Counted from the stretch's first letter, positions 51,647 through 61,557 are shown. The stretch is DNA of 64,000 nucleotides from Paenibacillus sp. HW567 (GCF_000374185.1 NZ_KB910518.1:3357687-3421686), one strand, 5' to 3'. Program-made: numbers and translations. Notes: generated from the letters alone by a model not told the origin.

Positions 51647-53587
51647 CTAAGCTTTCCCCGCAATTTTCTCAGCCAGCTCATTGAGATACGTCCAGCGCTC
51701 CATCAGGCGCTCCAGCTCTGCTTCTCCCAGCCGCTGCTGCTCTACCAGCTCCTGCAGCCTACCCGAGTCAGCAAAGGCCGCCTCCATCTGTGTGCTAATG
51801 TCTGCAAGCTGCTGCTCAGCCAGCTCAATTTGCTCGTCAATGCCTTCGAATTCCCGCTGTTCCTTGAAGGTGAATTTCAGCTTCTCTCTAGGCACAGAAG
51901 GTGCCGACGCAGCACTTTGTCCCTGCTCTGGCGTTGAGCTGCGTTTCCCGGTTCCCTCCTCCTTGACGGCTTCGCCGCCCCGGGCCGGAACATTCTTCGC
52001 CAGCCATTCCTCATATTCACTGTAGTCTCCGACATGGAGCCGGATGCTTCCATTCTCAAAAGCAATCAGCTTATCCACGGTCCGGTCCAGGAAAAACCGG
52101 TCATGGGATACGGTGAAGACTACACCGGGAAACTCCTCAAGATAATCTTCCAGCACGGCAAGGGTGCTGATGTCCAGATCGTTGGTCGGCTCATCCAGCA
52201 GCAGCACATTGGGCGCACCCATAAGTACCCGCAGCAGATACAGCCGTCTTTTCTCGCCCCCCGAGAGCTTGGCGATTGGAGTCCACTGCATCGCCGGAGG
52301 GAACAGGAACCGCTCCAGCATCTGGCCCGCTGTAATGACGCTGCCGTCGGCTGTGCGGATAATCTCCGCTTCCTCCTTAATGTATTCAATGACCCGCTGG
52401 GTATCATTCATCTCCTGGTGCTCCTGTGTGAAGTACCCCAGCTTGACGGTCGCTCCTAGCTGAACCTCGCCGCTATCCGGCTGAAGCTTGCCGGCAATCA
52501 GATTCAGCAGCGTAGATTTGCCGCTTCCGTTGGGACCGACAATCCCTACCCGGTCCTGCGGAACAGCGATGTAGGTCAGATCCTTGATCAGCGCCCTTCC
52601 GTCAAGCGCCTTGGTCAGATCCTTGAGCTCGATGATTTTCCGGCCAAGACGTGCCGAGGCCACGGAAATATCCAGTTGACTGGCCGAAGCAGGTCCCTGG
52701 TTCTCCTTCAGCTTCTCGAAGCGGTCAATTCTTGCCTTCTGCTTCGTGGAGCGGGCTTTGGCCCCGCGCCGAATCCAGGCCAGCTCGGTGCGCAGCAGAT
52801 TCTTGCGTTTCTGCTCCGCCGAAGCCTCACGCTCCTCGCGTTCGGCCTTCAGCTCCAGAAACCGCGAGTAGTTCGCTTCATAGCGGTACAACTGTCCGCC
52901 ATCGAGTTCCAGCATGACGCTGGCTACCCGTTCGAGGAAATAACGGTCATGCGTCACCATCAGCAGCGCGCCGCGCCGTTTCTGCAAATATTGCTCCAGC
53001 CAACCCACGGAGTCCGTATCAATATGGTTGGTCGGCTCATCCAGAATAAGCAGCTCGGACGGTGTGATCAGCGCGGCCGCCAACGCCACGCGCTTGCGTT
53101 GGCCCCCTGAGAGTGTCTCCATCCGTGCATCGAACCGGGTGATCCCAAGCTTCGTCAACACCGTTTTGGCCTCGCTCTCCAGTTGCCACGTGCCTGCCGC
53201 GTCGATGGCTTGCCCAATCCGCACCAGCCTGCTCTCCAGCTCGGGGTTGCCTGGGCTTTTCTCCAAAAGAGACATTGTTTCCATGTATTCCCGCATTGCC
53301 GCAAGCTCCGGCTCGTCTCCGGCGAAGACCTGCTGCAGCACGGTATTGTCCGGCCCATACGGCGGATTCTGCGCCAGATACTGCACCCGCACTGCATTTC
53401 CGATGGCGATTTGCCCGTCATCCGGAGTATCCAGCCCGGCGATAATCTTCAGAAAGGTTGATTTGCCCGTACCGTTCACACCGATGACACCAATCTTGTC
53501 CCGATCATCCATGCCGAACGACGCATCACGGAACAATATTTTCTCCCCATAGCTTTTGGAAAGATGTTCCACGGTCATAATATTCAT
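51647..53587 (-). CDS. ABC-F ATPase, Uup/YfmR type
   Basis: A 646-residue protein with two ABC domains and no membrane part. Walker A motifs are GVNGTGKST and GPNGSGKST; signatures are LSGGQRKRVALA and LSGGEKRRLYLL; Walker B are LLILDEPTNHID and VLLLDEPTNDLD. The interdomain linker is the charged P-site tRNA interaction motif. A C-terminal coiled coil of about 60 residues points to the Uup/YfmR subgroup rather than antibiotic-resistance ABC-F proteins. These act on stalled or early elongating ribosomes. The start is an ATG. Confidence 0.88.
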   Translation of the reverse strand: MNIMTVEHLSKSYGEKILFRDASFGMDDRDKIGVIGVNGTGKSTFLKIIAGLDTPDDGQIAIGNAVRVQYLAQNPPYGPDNTVLQQVFAGDEPELAAMREYMETMSLLEKSPGNPELESRLVRIGQAIDAAGTWQLESEAKTVLTKLGITRFDARMETLSGGQRKRVALAAALITPSELLILDEPTNHIDTDSVGWLEQYLQKRRGALLMVTHDRYFLERVASVMLELDGGQLYRYEANYSRFLELKAEREEREASAEQKRKNLLRTELAWIRRGAKARSTKQKARIDRFEKLKENQGPASASQLDISVASARLGRKIIELKDLTKALDGRALIKDLTYIAVPQDRVGIVGPNGSGKSTLLNLIAGKLQPDSGEVQLGATVKLGYFTQEHQEMNDTQRVIEYIKEEAEIIRTADGSVITAGQMLERFLFPPAMQWTPIAKLSGGEKRRLYLLRVLMGAPNVLLLDEPTNDLDISTLAVLEDYLEEFPGVVFTVSHDRFFLDRTVDKLIAFENGSIRLHVGDYSEYEEWLAKNVPARGGEAVKEEGTGKRSSTPEQGQSAASAPSVPREKLKFTFKEQREFEGIDEQIELAEQQLADISTQMEAAFADSGRLQELVEQQRLGEAELERLMERWTYLNELAEKIAGKA

Positions 53588-53628
53588 GCTCTGTCCTCGC
53601 TTGCCTTATATTTTGAAACCGGATTCTG

Positions 53629-54240
53629 TTACGGCTTACGATCCTCCGGTTGATCTCCCAGTACCACGTTCAGGCTGCCGATTGCCCCCCCGATAAAAAG
53701 GCCTGCGGCAAATTTCGTCCGTTTGTGCGCATCCTCCTCCTTAAAGGAGGGATCGAACAGAATGTCCATCTTGAGCCGGTCCAGCATGCCAATGTACGAC
53801 TGCGCCATCAGTTCCGGCTCGAACGCTCCGCCCTCCAGCAGCACCTTCACCACGGCCTGCATGTACTCTTCCATAAACAGCGCCATATAGGCCACCAGCT
53901 CAGGGTTGTTGTTCGGTGCCCGAAAAAAAAGCTTCGTATGCTGCTTGCGCTCATAATAATAGAAAAGATGATGCTCCGCAATCACCCACAGCTTCTCTGT
54001 CAGGCTGCCGCAAGCAAGCAGCTTGCCCTCAAGCTGCTGAAGGAAACCTTCACAGTCGCGGCGTGTAACAGCCATGAACAAATCTTCTTTATTCTTGAAA
54101 TATAAGTACACCGTGCCTTTGGCAATGCCCGCACGTTCCGCCACTTCCGACATCTTCGTTTCGTAGAAGCCCCCTGAACCGAAGAGCTCATAGGCAGCAT
54201 CCAGTATGGCTGTATGCTTGTGTATGGATGCACCGCTCAC
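53629..54240 (-). CDS. TetR family transcriptional regulator
   Basis: A 203-residue repressor. The helix-turn-helix is HKHTAILDAAYELFGSGGFY, then ETKMSEVAERAGIAKGTVYLYF and KNKEDLF. The ligand domain is all-helical, with no recognisable ligand. GTG 54240 follows AGGAGGTGA. It lies upstream of the ABC-F gene by 41 bases on the same strand and could be co-transcribed. Regulation of fatty-acid or efflux genes is the usual theme, unproven here. Confidence 0.87.
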   Translation of the reverse strand: MSGASIHKHTAILDAAYELFGSGGFYETKMSEVAERAGIAKGTVYLYFKNKEDLFMAVTRRDCEGFLQQLEGKLLACGSLTEKLWVIAEHHLFYYYERKQHTKLFFRAPNNNPELVAYMALFMEEYMQAVVKVLLEGGAFEPELMAQSYIGMLDRLKMDILFDPSFKEEDAHKRTKFAAGLFIGGAIGSLNVVLGDQPEDRKP

Positions 54241-54306
54241 CGGTTCACCTCCTCAAAAGTTGCGAGTCTAAATTTACTATGCATTAACAACCTGGCGGCT
54301 GATCCG

Positions 54307-55128
54307 TCAAATGCTGCCGATCACCAGGGCCACTATGCCCCCGAAGATTGAACTGGCCGCATTCACCGCGTCATTGTCCATCCAGCGCCAGCCCCGTGCG
54401 TACACGGTAGGCTGCCCGCAATGCCGCGAGGCCTCCACCTCGCGGCCGCACACCGTGCAGCGGTTCATCCGCTGCACGGTTGCCCCCAGACCCGAGTCGG
54501 CGAACGCGCCGGCGAGACCGCCCAGAAGTCCTGCCAGCGTAAGCAGCAGGAAGGAGTGGTCCGGCATGCCCGAGGCTGCCCGCAGCAGCCAGGAGGCAGC
54601 GCCGATCAGGGCGCCGCCTCCTGCTGCGGCCAGGGTTCCCGGCAGCGAGACGCCACCGGAGGTGCCGGTTGGCAGTCTCCGCCCTGTCAGCACAGAGCGG
54701 GGCGGCTTCTTGGCGAGCGTGCCGATTTCTGTAGCCCACGTATCCGAGGTTACAGTAGCCATAACACCGATGAACAGATAGCCCCATATCTCCAGAGGAT
54801 AAATGGCGTTCAGCAGCACCAGCAGCATGCCCAGGCCGCCGTTGGCGAAGACCTGGCCTGCGTCCCGGCGTCCAGTTTTGTCATAAGTGGCTTCCAGCTC
54901 CGCCTTGTTCTCATGATGAAGCTTCGAGAGCAGGCTGGAGGAAATGAAGAACAGCAGCAGAATGCCGAACCAAAAAGCATTCCCTGCTCCGAAATAGATC
55001 GTTCCCATCACTACCGCCGCCAGCATGCCGGAGAAGCTGAGCGACCGCTTATAATAAGCAGCTCCCGCTACCAGCAGAGCACCGCAGAAGCCGATCCCCC
55101 ATTGCAATACTTCAATTACCGCCGGCAT
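54307..55128 (-). CDS. DUF92 integral membrane protein
   Basis: A 273-residue protein with six or seven membrane segments. MATVTSDTWATEIGTLAK and TGTSGGVSLPGTLAAAGGG are the DUF92 hallmarks, and GAFADSGLGATVQ is also typical. A cytosolic CxxC-like segment (RCTVCGREVEASRHCGQPT) lies near the C-terminus. The plant relative VTE6 is a phytyl-phosphate kinase, so a polyprenyl-phosphate kinase function has been suggested for the family. It follows the FAH gene by two bases. Confidence 0.83.
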   Translation of the reverse strand: MPAVIEVLQWGIGFCGALLVAGAAYYKRSLSFSGMLAAVVMGTIYFGAGNAFWFGILLLFFISSSLLSKLHHENKAELEATYDKTGRRDAGQVFANGGLGMLLVLLNAIYPLEIWGYLFIGVMATVTSDTWATEIGTLAKKPPRSVLTGRRLPTGTSGGVSLPGTLAAAGGGALIGAASWLLRAASGMPDHSFLLLTLAGLLGGLAGAFADSGLGATVQRMNRCTVCGREVEASRHCGQPTVYARGWRWMDNDAVNAASSIFGGIVALVIGSI

Positions 55129-55130
55129 CG

Positions 55131-55793
55131 CTAACCGATCAGGCAGGTACCCAGCAGGGTATCGCCCCAGTAGAGCTCAAACGAATCACCAGACACGACA
55201 GGTCCTACTCCGGCAGGCGTACCGGTATAAATGATATCATCTTTGCCGAGTCCATAGCGTGAGGCAATGAAATCCACAATGTTTTGCAGCGAAAAAATCA
55301 TATTCTTTACATTACCGCGCTGCACCTCTACGCCATTCTTGCGCACAGTGAAGTCCGTGGCTTCCAGTTCCTCCGTTTCGGGAAATGCAATGTATGGAGT
55401 CAGCGGGGCTGCGTTTTTGAACCCTTTTGCAGGTGTCCAAGGCAGGCCTTTCTTCTGCAGATCATTATGCACATCACGCAGGGTGAAATCGAGGCCGAGC
55501 GCCATCACATCCACAAGCTCCTGCACGCTCATTCCAGGCACGTAGTCCCGCGCAATCCGCAGAACAATCTCACCTTCATAATGAATAAGCCCGGCATCCT
55601 TGGGGAGCTGAATGACCGCCTTATCAAGGGGAACTGCCGCATGGGACGGCTTCAGAAAGATCAGCGGCTCCACCGGCACCTTGTTGCCCAGCTCCTCGGC
55701 ATGTTGTCTATAGTTGCGTCCAACGCAGTAAATATTGTTAACATCAGCACACATTCGTTCTTCAGCTCTCTTTCCCGCTCTTATAGAGTTCAT
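55131..55793 (-). CDS. Fumarylacetoacetate hydrolase family protein
   Basis: A protein of up to 220 residues of the FAH fold. NIYCVGRNYRQHAEELG, EPLIFLKPSHAAV, the metal-binding HYEGEIVLRI and DFTLRDVHNDLQKKGLPWT are as in the single-domain FAH/YisK-like hydrolases, which act on acylpyruvates or decarboxylate oxaloacetate. The start is uncertain: ATG 55793 overlaps the previous stop but has a weak site, while ATG 55754 gives a more usual N-terminus. It belongs to a tight row CapA, GDPD, FAH, DUF92. Confidence 0.83.
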   Translation of the reverse strand: MNSIRAGKRAEERMCADVNNIYCVGRNYRQHAEELGNKVPVEPLIFLKPSHAAVPLDKAVIQLPKDAGLIHYEGEIVLRIARDYVPGMSVQELVDVMALGLDFTLRDVHNDLQKKGLPWTPAKGFKNAAPLTPYIAFPETEELEATDFTVRKNGVEVQRGNVKNMIFSLQNIVDFIASRYGLGKDDIIYTGTPAGVGPVVSGDSFELYWGDTLLGTCLIG

Positions 55794-56528
55794 TTAGACT
55801 TCCAGAAACGTATCGCCCCAGATATCCGGACGGTTGGTACAAATCATTATATCCGAAGACATCTCCGCCAAACGGCGCATTTCCTTGGCTTTGTTCACCG
55901 TCCAGGCCATAATCTTCACCCCGCGCCCGGCTAGCAGCTTCACCAGCCCCGGATTCAGCCGGTCGTAGCTGATGGACAACAAGGAGCAGTCCAGCTCCTC
56001 CAGCTTCCCCGCCGGGTCACCGGATCTGGAATCGTAGATCAGTCCAGTCTGAAAGCCGGGGTCCAGATTTTTGCTCTGCTTCAGTGCCCCGGCATCAAAT
56101 GAGGTCAGCACGACCTGATCGCGCATGCCGGCCGAATGGACAAGATCAATAACCGCCTTCTCCAGGCCGGGATACATCTCTCCGCTTGTCTTCAGTTCAA
56201 TGTTCAAGTGCAGCCTGCCGGAGGCCAGCGCAAGCACCTCATCCAGTGAAGGAACGCGTTCTCCGCGAAAAGCACGCCCTTTCCAGCTTCCCGCATCAAG
56301 ACGGCGGATGCTCTCGTAATCCATCTCCTTCACCTTGCCGTGCCCGTTAGTCGTCCGGTCCAGCGTGAAATCATGGATCACTACGGGCACGCCATCCCTC
56401 GTAAGCTGCACATCAATCTCGATCCAGCGGACAAACGGCAGAGCCATTGCCATGCGGACCGCAGCGAGCGTATTCTCCGGGGCTTTACCGGAAAATCCGC
56501 GATGGGCCACACACATATTCTTCATCAT
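55794..56528 (-). CDS. Glycerophosphodiester phosphodiesterase
   Basis: A TIM-barrel enzyme of about 244 residues hydrolysing glycerophosphodiesters to glycerol 3-phosphate and alcohol. The active-site histidines and metal ligands are in VAHRGFSGKAPENTLAAV, WIEIDVQLTRDGVPVVIHDF and LNIELKT. No signal peptide, so it is cytoplasmic. GAGGTG lies 5 bases before ATG 56528 and 8 before ATG 56525; either works. An extension upstream in frame overlaps CapA and is rejected. Confidence 0.88.
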   Translation of the reverse strand: MMKNMCVAHRGFSGKAPENTLAAVRMAMALPFVRWIEIDVQLTRDGVPVVIHDFTLDRTTNGHGKVKEMDYESIRRLDAGSWKGRAFRGERVPSLDEVLALASGRLHLNIELKTSGEMYPGLEKAVIDLVHSAGMRDQVVLTSFDAGALKQSKNLDPGFQTGLIYDSRSGDPAGKLEELDCSLLSISYDRLNPGLVKLLAGRGVKIMAWTVNKAKEMRRLAEMSSDIMICTNRPDIWGDTFLEV

Positions 56529-56538
56529 ATGAGCACCT

Positions 56539-57933
56539 CTATCCGCCGGCTTGAACGACGCTGCCGTCATTGCCGATCTTCACCCGACCCGAGGACAGCG
56601 TTTCAACCTTATGCAGCAAAAGCTGTCCGTCCACCTCATTCATCGGCACCGGCTGGCCCAGCTCGGCATCCATCGGATTCAGCTTCAGCGAGCACTGGCC
56701 TGTAATATTGCATTCTGCCTGAAATATAGCAGTTTCCCAGGTAGATTTAACAGAGGAACGCGTAAAAATAAAATTCCCTGTGCTGTAAGCGATCCACTTG
56801 CCCTTGTATGGCTCTATTCCCTGCAGCACATGCGGATGTCCGCCCATAACCAGATCTGCTCCCGCATCAATAAAGCTGTGACCCAGCGCCTGCTGTGTCT
56901 TATCATACTGCTCCATGCGCTCTTTGCCCCAATGCACCACGACTACCACCAGGTCGGCTTGTTTCTTGGCTGCGGCGATGGCCTTCAATGCTTCTGCACT
57001 GTCATACACCGAGGCAACTCCCGGCTTGTTCGTTCCGGCCATCCAGTCACTGCGGGGCATCACACGCGTGAAGCCCAGCAGGGCAATTCGGATACCCTGG
57101 CGTTCAAAATACTTGGCAGTGTATGCTTCTGCGGCATTCGCGCCGCCCCCTACATAGGGAATACCCCGGCCGCTCAGATGGCTAAGAGTATCCAGCAGCC
57201 CCTCTTCCCCTTGATCAAGGGTATGATTGTTAGCCAGATTAACCGCGTCTACGCCCGCTGCCTTCAATGAATCCAGCGCCTTCGGCGCTCCCTTGAACAC
57301 AAACTGCTTATTTGCGGCGCCGACACCGCCGGTGGTAATCGGCGTCTCCAAATTGAGAATGGTAAGATCATCCTGCTTGAACAGCCCGTTCAGAGCGGCG
57401 TAGGAATAATCGTAGCCCTTCTTCTCCAGCAGCTCCCCGACCTTACCTGAAAAGATAACATCCCCGGCAAAATTAAGCTTAACCGTCTTACCGGCGGCGT
57501 TCTTCGGCAGTCCGGAAACAAGACCGGCAGTTGCCCTCCCGCCCGCGGCTGCATCATCCGCAGGGACCCTGCTGGCTACCGGTGCCTCTGAAGCGCTAAC
57601 CTCCCCCGGGGATGGGGATGGTGAAAGCTCCGGAGAAGGCTCCGAAGTTTGCTCTGGCGAAGGCTCCGGCGCCAGGGTTGCCGCAGCTTCAGGCTGAGCG
57701 GTGGTAGTGGCGGATGGCCCAGCCGCCCCGTTATCCGGTGTAGACGAGCTTACCGCTTCCGCGGCTGGCGGCTGCAGTTCGCCGCTTCTACCGTTATCGC
57801 TGATAAAGTAATAAGCTAGGAGAGCAGAAATCAATAATAGCAGACTTACATTCAACCATATCCAGGCCGTTCTGCGCCTTTGTCTGCTTCTGCGCTTCTG
57901 CTTTTGTCTGGAACGTGATCGCGGCGGATACAT
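56539..57933 (-). CDS. CapA family (poly-gamma-glutamate type) exported protein
   Basis: A 464-residue protein: a very basic N-terminal head, a membrane anchor (residues 23-44), an about 85-residue Pro/Ser/Glu/Ala linker, and a CapA-type metallophosphatase-like domain. LNFAGDVIFSGKVGE, LNLETPIT, VNLANNHTLDQGEEG and VVVHWGKERMEQY, MGGHPHVLQGIEPY are the family motifs. The domain faces outside. True capB/capC genes are missing, so it is a stand-alone paralogue and polyglutamate synthesis is doubtful. It opens the CapA-GDPD-FAH-DUF92 row. Confidence 0.87.
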   Translation of the reverse strand: MYPPRSRSRQKQKRRSRQRRRTAWIWLNVSLLLLISALLAYYFISDNGRSGELQPPAAEAVSSSTPDNGAAGPSATTTAQPEAAATLAPEPSPEQTSEPSPELSPSPSPGEVSASEAPVASRVPADDAAAGGRATAGLVSGLPKNAAGKTVKLNFAGDVIFSGKVGELLEKKGYDYSYAALNGLFKQDDLTILNLETPITTGGVGAANKQFVFKGAPKALDSLKAAGVDAVNLANNHTLDQGEEGLLDTLSHLSGRGIPYVGGGANAAEAYTAKYFERQGIRIALLGFTRVMPRSDWMAGTNKPGVASVYDSAEALKAIAAAKKQADLVVVVVHWGKERMEQYDKTQQALGHSFIDAGADLVMGGHPHVLQGIEPYKGKWIAYSTGNFIFTRSSVKSTWETAIFQAECNITGQCSLKLNPMDAELGQPVPMNEVDGQLLLHKVETLSSGRVKIGNDGSVVQAGG

Positions 57934-58029
57934 GGTACACGCAAATCTCCTTTACCCGTAAATTGTTTCTATTATAGCATAAGTCGGACTCCCTCCTCCA
58001 AATAGACAGAGCCCAGCCTTCAAAAAGAA

Positions 58030-58063
58030 AACGGTGAAGCGCCCCCCTCTCCGCTTCACCGTT
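58030..58063 (-). terminator. Terminator of the hemEHY operon
   Basis: AACGGTGAAGCG and CGCTTCACCGTT pair perfectly with a 10-base loop, followed on the minus strand by TTCTTTTTG. It begins five bases after the hemY stop. Confidence 0.85.
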
Positions 58064-58067
58064 AATT

Positions 58068-59546
58068 CTATTCCGGCACCGCCGCTGGCTCCTGCTGCCT
58101 GAGGCTGCCCGCCGCGCTCTCCGCCGTCAGCTTGGCATGCTTGATGCAGTCCGGCATGCCGATTCCGTCGTAGCCGGCTCCGAAGGCATACACCCCCGGC
58201 AGCTTGCGGGCAAGTTCGCTGCGCAGTCCGGCAATATTGGCCGGATGGCCTACCGGATATTGCGGCATGGAATGCTTCAGCCGGGTAATCTCCGTAAACA
58301 ACGGATCGGCAGTGATGTCCATAATCTCCTTCAGATCCTTGTGCACCAGACCCGCCAGCGCTTCATCTGGAAGCCCGACGTTCTGTTCATCCCCTGAACG
58401 CCCGACATAGCAGCGCAGCAGCACCCTGTCGTCGGGGCTTGTATGCAGCCACTTGGTAGACGTCCAGGTACAAGCTGTAATATTGCGGCCTTCTTTGCGC
58501 GGGACCAGGAAACCTGAACCGTCATATTCCGTAACAATGTCCTTCTTGGCAAAGGCCATAACCACATTGGCCACCGATACATAGTTCACAGCGTCCAGCG
58601 CCGACACATCCACATGGGGACGAAGCAGCCCGGCTGCGGCATAATTCTGTACGGTGACGTACACATCGTCCGCCTGCAGCCGTTCTCCGTCATCCAGCTC
58701 CACTTCATAGCGAGGGGAAGCACCACCCGCCGAAGCCGCTGTGCCAGCTCCGGCACCGCTCAGCAGATGTAACGACTTCACACCCGTTCCGGTCCGCTGC
58801 TCCACATCATGCAAATCGTGGATCAGCGCCTGAACGAGACTCTGCAAGCCTTTACGGAAGGTCAGAAAGGCGCTCTTTTTGGTGCCGGTGTGTGTTTCAG
58901 CCGGCTTGCGCCCCGCAGTCATCCCGCGGATCAGGCTTCCATATTTGCGCTCCACCTCTCCGAACTGCGGGAAAGTGGCCTGAAGGCTAATCTTGCGCAT
59001 GTCGCCGGCATAAATGCCAGCCAGCAGCGGCTCGGTCATATTCTCCAGCACTTCGGTACCAAGGCGGCGTTCGATCAGCTCACCCAGCGATTCATCCTCA
59101 GTACTGCGGCGCGGCGGAATCACGAAATCCATCATTGCCCGCAGCTTACCGCCGAATGTAATCAGTCCGCTCTTCAGAAACGGCTTCAGCTCCGTGGGAA
59201 TGCCCAGCACAAGGCCGGCCGGCATCGGATGCAGCTTCCCCCGCTGCAGTATGTACGTCTTCTTGGCATTCGGGTTGGTAGTCACCAGCTCCTGATCAAT
59301 CCCCAGCTCTTTGGCCAGGTCGCTCATTTCCGTTTTCCGGGCTAGAAAAGAATCTGGACCCTTCTCAATCACAAAGCCCTCACGGTGCAGCGTCTCAATC
59401 TTGCCCCCAAGTAACTTATCCTTCTCTACCAGAACAATATCCGGCTGAATTCCGGCTTCCCGGTAATATTTGCGGACATAAAAAGCGGCGCTGAGGCCGC
59501 TGAGGCCTCCGCCGATTATCACTACCTTACGGGCTCTGCCGGTCAT
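58068..59546 (-). CDS. hemY: Coproporphyrinogen III / protoporphyrinogen IX oxidase
   Basis: A 492-residue FAD enzyme. VVIIGGGLSGLSAAFYVRK is the N-terminal dinucleotide-binding motif and YDGIGMPDCIKHAKLTAESA the C-terminal FAD contact. EKGPDSFLARK and EPLLAGIYAGDMRKISL are the HemY signatures. In Firmicutes this enzyme (also named CgoX) oxidises coproporphyrinogen III to coproporphyrin III. A low-complexity Gly/Ala/Ser insert lies near residue 280. It overlaps hemH by four bases (ATGA). Confidence 0.93.
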   Translation of the reverse strand: MTGRARKVVIIGGGLSGLSAAFYVRKYYREAGIQPDIVLVEKDKLLGGKIETLHREGFVIEKGPDSFLARKTEMSDLAKELGIDQELVTTNPNAKKTYILQRGKLHPMPAGLVLGIPTELKPFLKSGLITFGGKLRAMMDFVIPPRRSTEDESLGELIERRLGTEVLENMTEPLLAGIYAGDMRKISLQATFPQFGEVERKYGSLIRGMTAGRKPAETHTGTKKSAFLTFRKGLQSLVQALIHDLHDVEQRTGTGVKSLHLLSGAGAGTAASAGGASPRYEVELDDGERLQADDVYVTVQNYAAAGLLRPHVDVSALDAVNYVSVANVVMAFAKKDIVTEYDGSGFLVPRKEGRNITACTWTSTKWLHTSPDDRVLLRCYVGRSGDEQNVGLPDEALAGLVHKDLKEIMDITADPLFTEITRLKHSMPQYPVGHPANIAGLRSELARKLPGVYAFGAGYDGIGMPDCIKHAKLTAESAAGSLRQQEPAAVPE

Positions 59547-60508
59547 GACTGGCTCACCTTCAGCTCTTTTGCCGCAGTTTGCACCACATCGCTGAGCACC
59601 GACATATAGGCCGGATCGCTGTTGAGGGAATCAATCCGCAGCAGCCGCAGATCCAGTTCAGAGGCCAGTGCCTGGGCTTCTATGTCGAGGTCGTACAGCA
59701 CCTCCAAATGGTCTGACACGAAGCCGATTGGAGCTGACAGGACATATTTCACCTGTGCCTCACTAAGCTCACGGAGCGTCTCAAGGATGTCGGGACCGAG
59801 CCACGGCTGGGCTGTGCGGCCCGCGCTCTGCCAGGTGAATTGCCAGGAGGTTACTCCCGCCTGCTTGGCAATGGCTTCAGAGGTTGCCAGGAGCTGATCA
59901 CGGTACGGATCACCCATGGCTAGAATCCGCTCAGGCAGGCTGTGCGCGCTGAACAGCACCCGAACCTCCCCGCGCTTCGCCCCCGTTTCCTCAAAGAGGT
60001 CCAGCTTCGCTGCCACTCTGCGGCTAAGCACATCTATCAGCTCAGGGTGCAGGTGATAGCTCTCCACGAATGTCATTTCTATTCCGCTGGCTGCAGCTTT
60101 TTCCTGTGCCCGTTTGATATAAGTGCCCACACTCATTACGGAATAGTGCGGCGCTAACACAATACCGACAGCTTTGGTAATGCCATCCTGCAGCATGGCC
60201 TCTACACCATCTTCAATAAAAGGGCGGGCATGCTTCAGTCCCTGGTAGCAGACATACTCCACATTCTCTGCGTTATGGCCGCTGTTCAGCGCGTTCTGCA
60301 ATGCTGCTACTTGACGGTCCGTGTTCTCCCGCAGCGGAAAAACTCCGCCGACGATAGCCTCATAACGATCCTTCAGCTCCTTAAGCTGCTCTGCGGAAGG
60401 CGGATTGCCGCGGCGGATATGGGTGTAGTAGGCCTCTACGCCCTCCAGACTTTCAGGCGTGCCGTACGACATCACCAGTACACCAATTTTTGTAGTCACG
60501 GTTTTCAT
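59543..60508 (-). CDS. hemH: Ferrochelatase (coproporphyrin type)
   Basis: A 321-residue soluble enzyme inserting ferrous iron into the porphyrin. GVLVMSYGTPESLEGVEAYY opens the protein; LFSAHSLPERIL carries the metal-binding histidine and APIGFVSDHLEVLYDLDIEA the acidic partner. In Firmicutes the substrate is coproporphyrin III, and HemQ then makes heme; hemQ is not in this window. ATG at 60508 overlaps the hemE stop by four bases. Confidence 0.93.
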   Translation of the reverse strand: MKTVTTKIGVLVMSYGTPESLEGVEAYYTHIRRGNPPSAEQLKELKDRYEAIVGGVFPLRENTDRQVAALQNALNSGHNAENVEYVCYQGLKHARPFIEDGVEAMLQDGITKAVGIVLAPHYSVMSVGTYIKRAQEKAAASGIEMTFVESYHLHPELIDVLSRRVAAKLDLFEETGAKRGEVRVLFSAHSLPERILAMGDPYRDQLLATSEAIAKQAGVTSWQFTWQSAGRTAQPWLGPDILETLRELSEAQVKYVLSAPIGFVSDHLEVLYDLDIEAQALASELDLRLLRIDSLNSDPAYMSVLSDVVQTAAKELKVSQS

Positions 60509-61557
60509 TCCTTTCTGTTCTTAAGGGCTGCGTTCGAATAATCATGTATATACTCCGTCAGCTCTCTTAGCGTGTCCAGTGAAGCCTCAGGAAATAATCC
60601 ATGCCCCAAATTAAATATGTAGCCCGGCTCCTGAATGCCTTCATCAATCAGCTCTTTGGCCCGTTCCTTCAGCAGCTCCATCGGTGCTGTCAGCAGATAA
60701 GGATCAAGATTGCCCTGAATGGCAAAGGCTCCGCCAGTCCGGCGTCTGCCTTCACTGAGGCTCACACGCCAGTCAAGGCCAATGACATCAGCCTGAAGCT
60801 TCGTGAGGCTTGGCAGCAGTTCCCCCGAGCTTACACCGGGAAAATAGATCTTCGGCACATCAAGATCGGAAAGTCCGGCAAAAATACGGGAAATGGTCGG
60901 CAGCACATATTGTTCGAAATCACGGGGGGCCAGCGCACCGACCCAGCTATCGAACAGTTGGAAGGCTTTGCCGCCGCTAACGACATGGCTGCGCAGATAG
61001 GCGATGACCATATCACCGAGCTTTTCCATCAGCTTGTGCCAGACCTGGGGCTGGCTGTACATCAGTTCCTTGGTGCGGTGATAGCTCTTCGAAGGCCGGC
61101 CTTCAATCAGATAGCTGGCAATCGTAAAAGGCGCACCGGCAAATGTAATCAGCGGCACGTCAAGCTCCCTGTCAAGAATTGCAATCGTCTTCAGAATGTG
61201 GCTTAGGTCGCCTTCAACATCAATTGGCTTCAGTCTGTCCACATCGGCTGCGGTGCGGATCGGATTCTCGATAACCGGTCCGATGTTCTTGACGATATCA
61301 AACTTGACCCCAAGAGAAGCCACCGGGTTCATGATGTCGGAGTACAGGATAGCTGCATCTACCCCCAGCTTGCGGACAGGCATTAGTGTAACCTCCGCCG
61401 CAAGCTCCGGCTGCGCACAGATTTCCAGCAGCGAGTATTTTTCCTTGATTTTACGGTATTCGGGATCGTAACGACCAGCTTGCCGCATGTACCATACGGG
61501 AATATGCTCCGTGTCTTGCTTCTTGCATGCGCGGATAAAAGTGTCATTGTAGGCCAT
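60505..61557 (-). CDS. hemE: Uroporphyrinogen III decarboxylase
   Basis: A 350-residue enzyme converting uroporphyrinogen III to coproporphyrinogen III. The signature PVWYMRQAGRYDPEYRKI near the N-terminus supplies the substrate-binding arginines, and ILYSDIMNPVASLGV the conserved aspartate; DSWVGALAPRDFEQYVLP is also typical. First gene of the hemE-hemH-hemY operon, each overlapping the next by four bases. Start ATG after AATGGAGA. A cre-like sequence near 61586-61605 is too degenerate to call. Confidence 0.93.
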   Translation of the reverse strand: MAYNDTFIRACKKQDTEHIPVWYMRQAGRYDPEYRKIKEKYSLLEICAQPELAAEVTLMPVRKLGVDAAILYSDIMNPVASLGVKFDIVKNIGPVIENPIRTAADVDRLKPIDVEGDLSHILKTIAILDRELDVPLITFAGAPFTIASYLIEGRPSKSYHRTKELMYSQPQVWHKLMEKLGDMVIAYLRSHVVSGGKAFQLFDSWVGALAPRDFEQYVLPTISRIFAGLSDLDVPKIYFPGVSSGELLPSLTKLQADVIGLDWRVSLSEGRRRTGGAFAIQGNLDPYLLTAPMELLKERAKELIDEGIQEPGYIFNLGHGLFPEASLDTLRELTEYIHDYSNAALKNRKE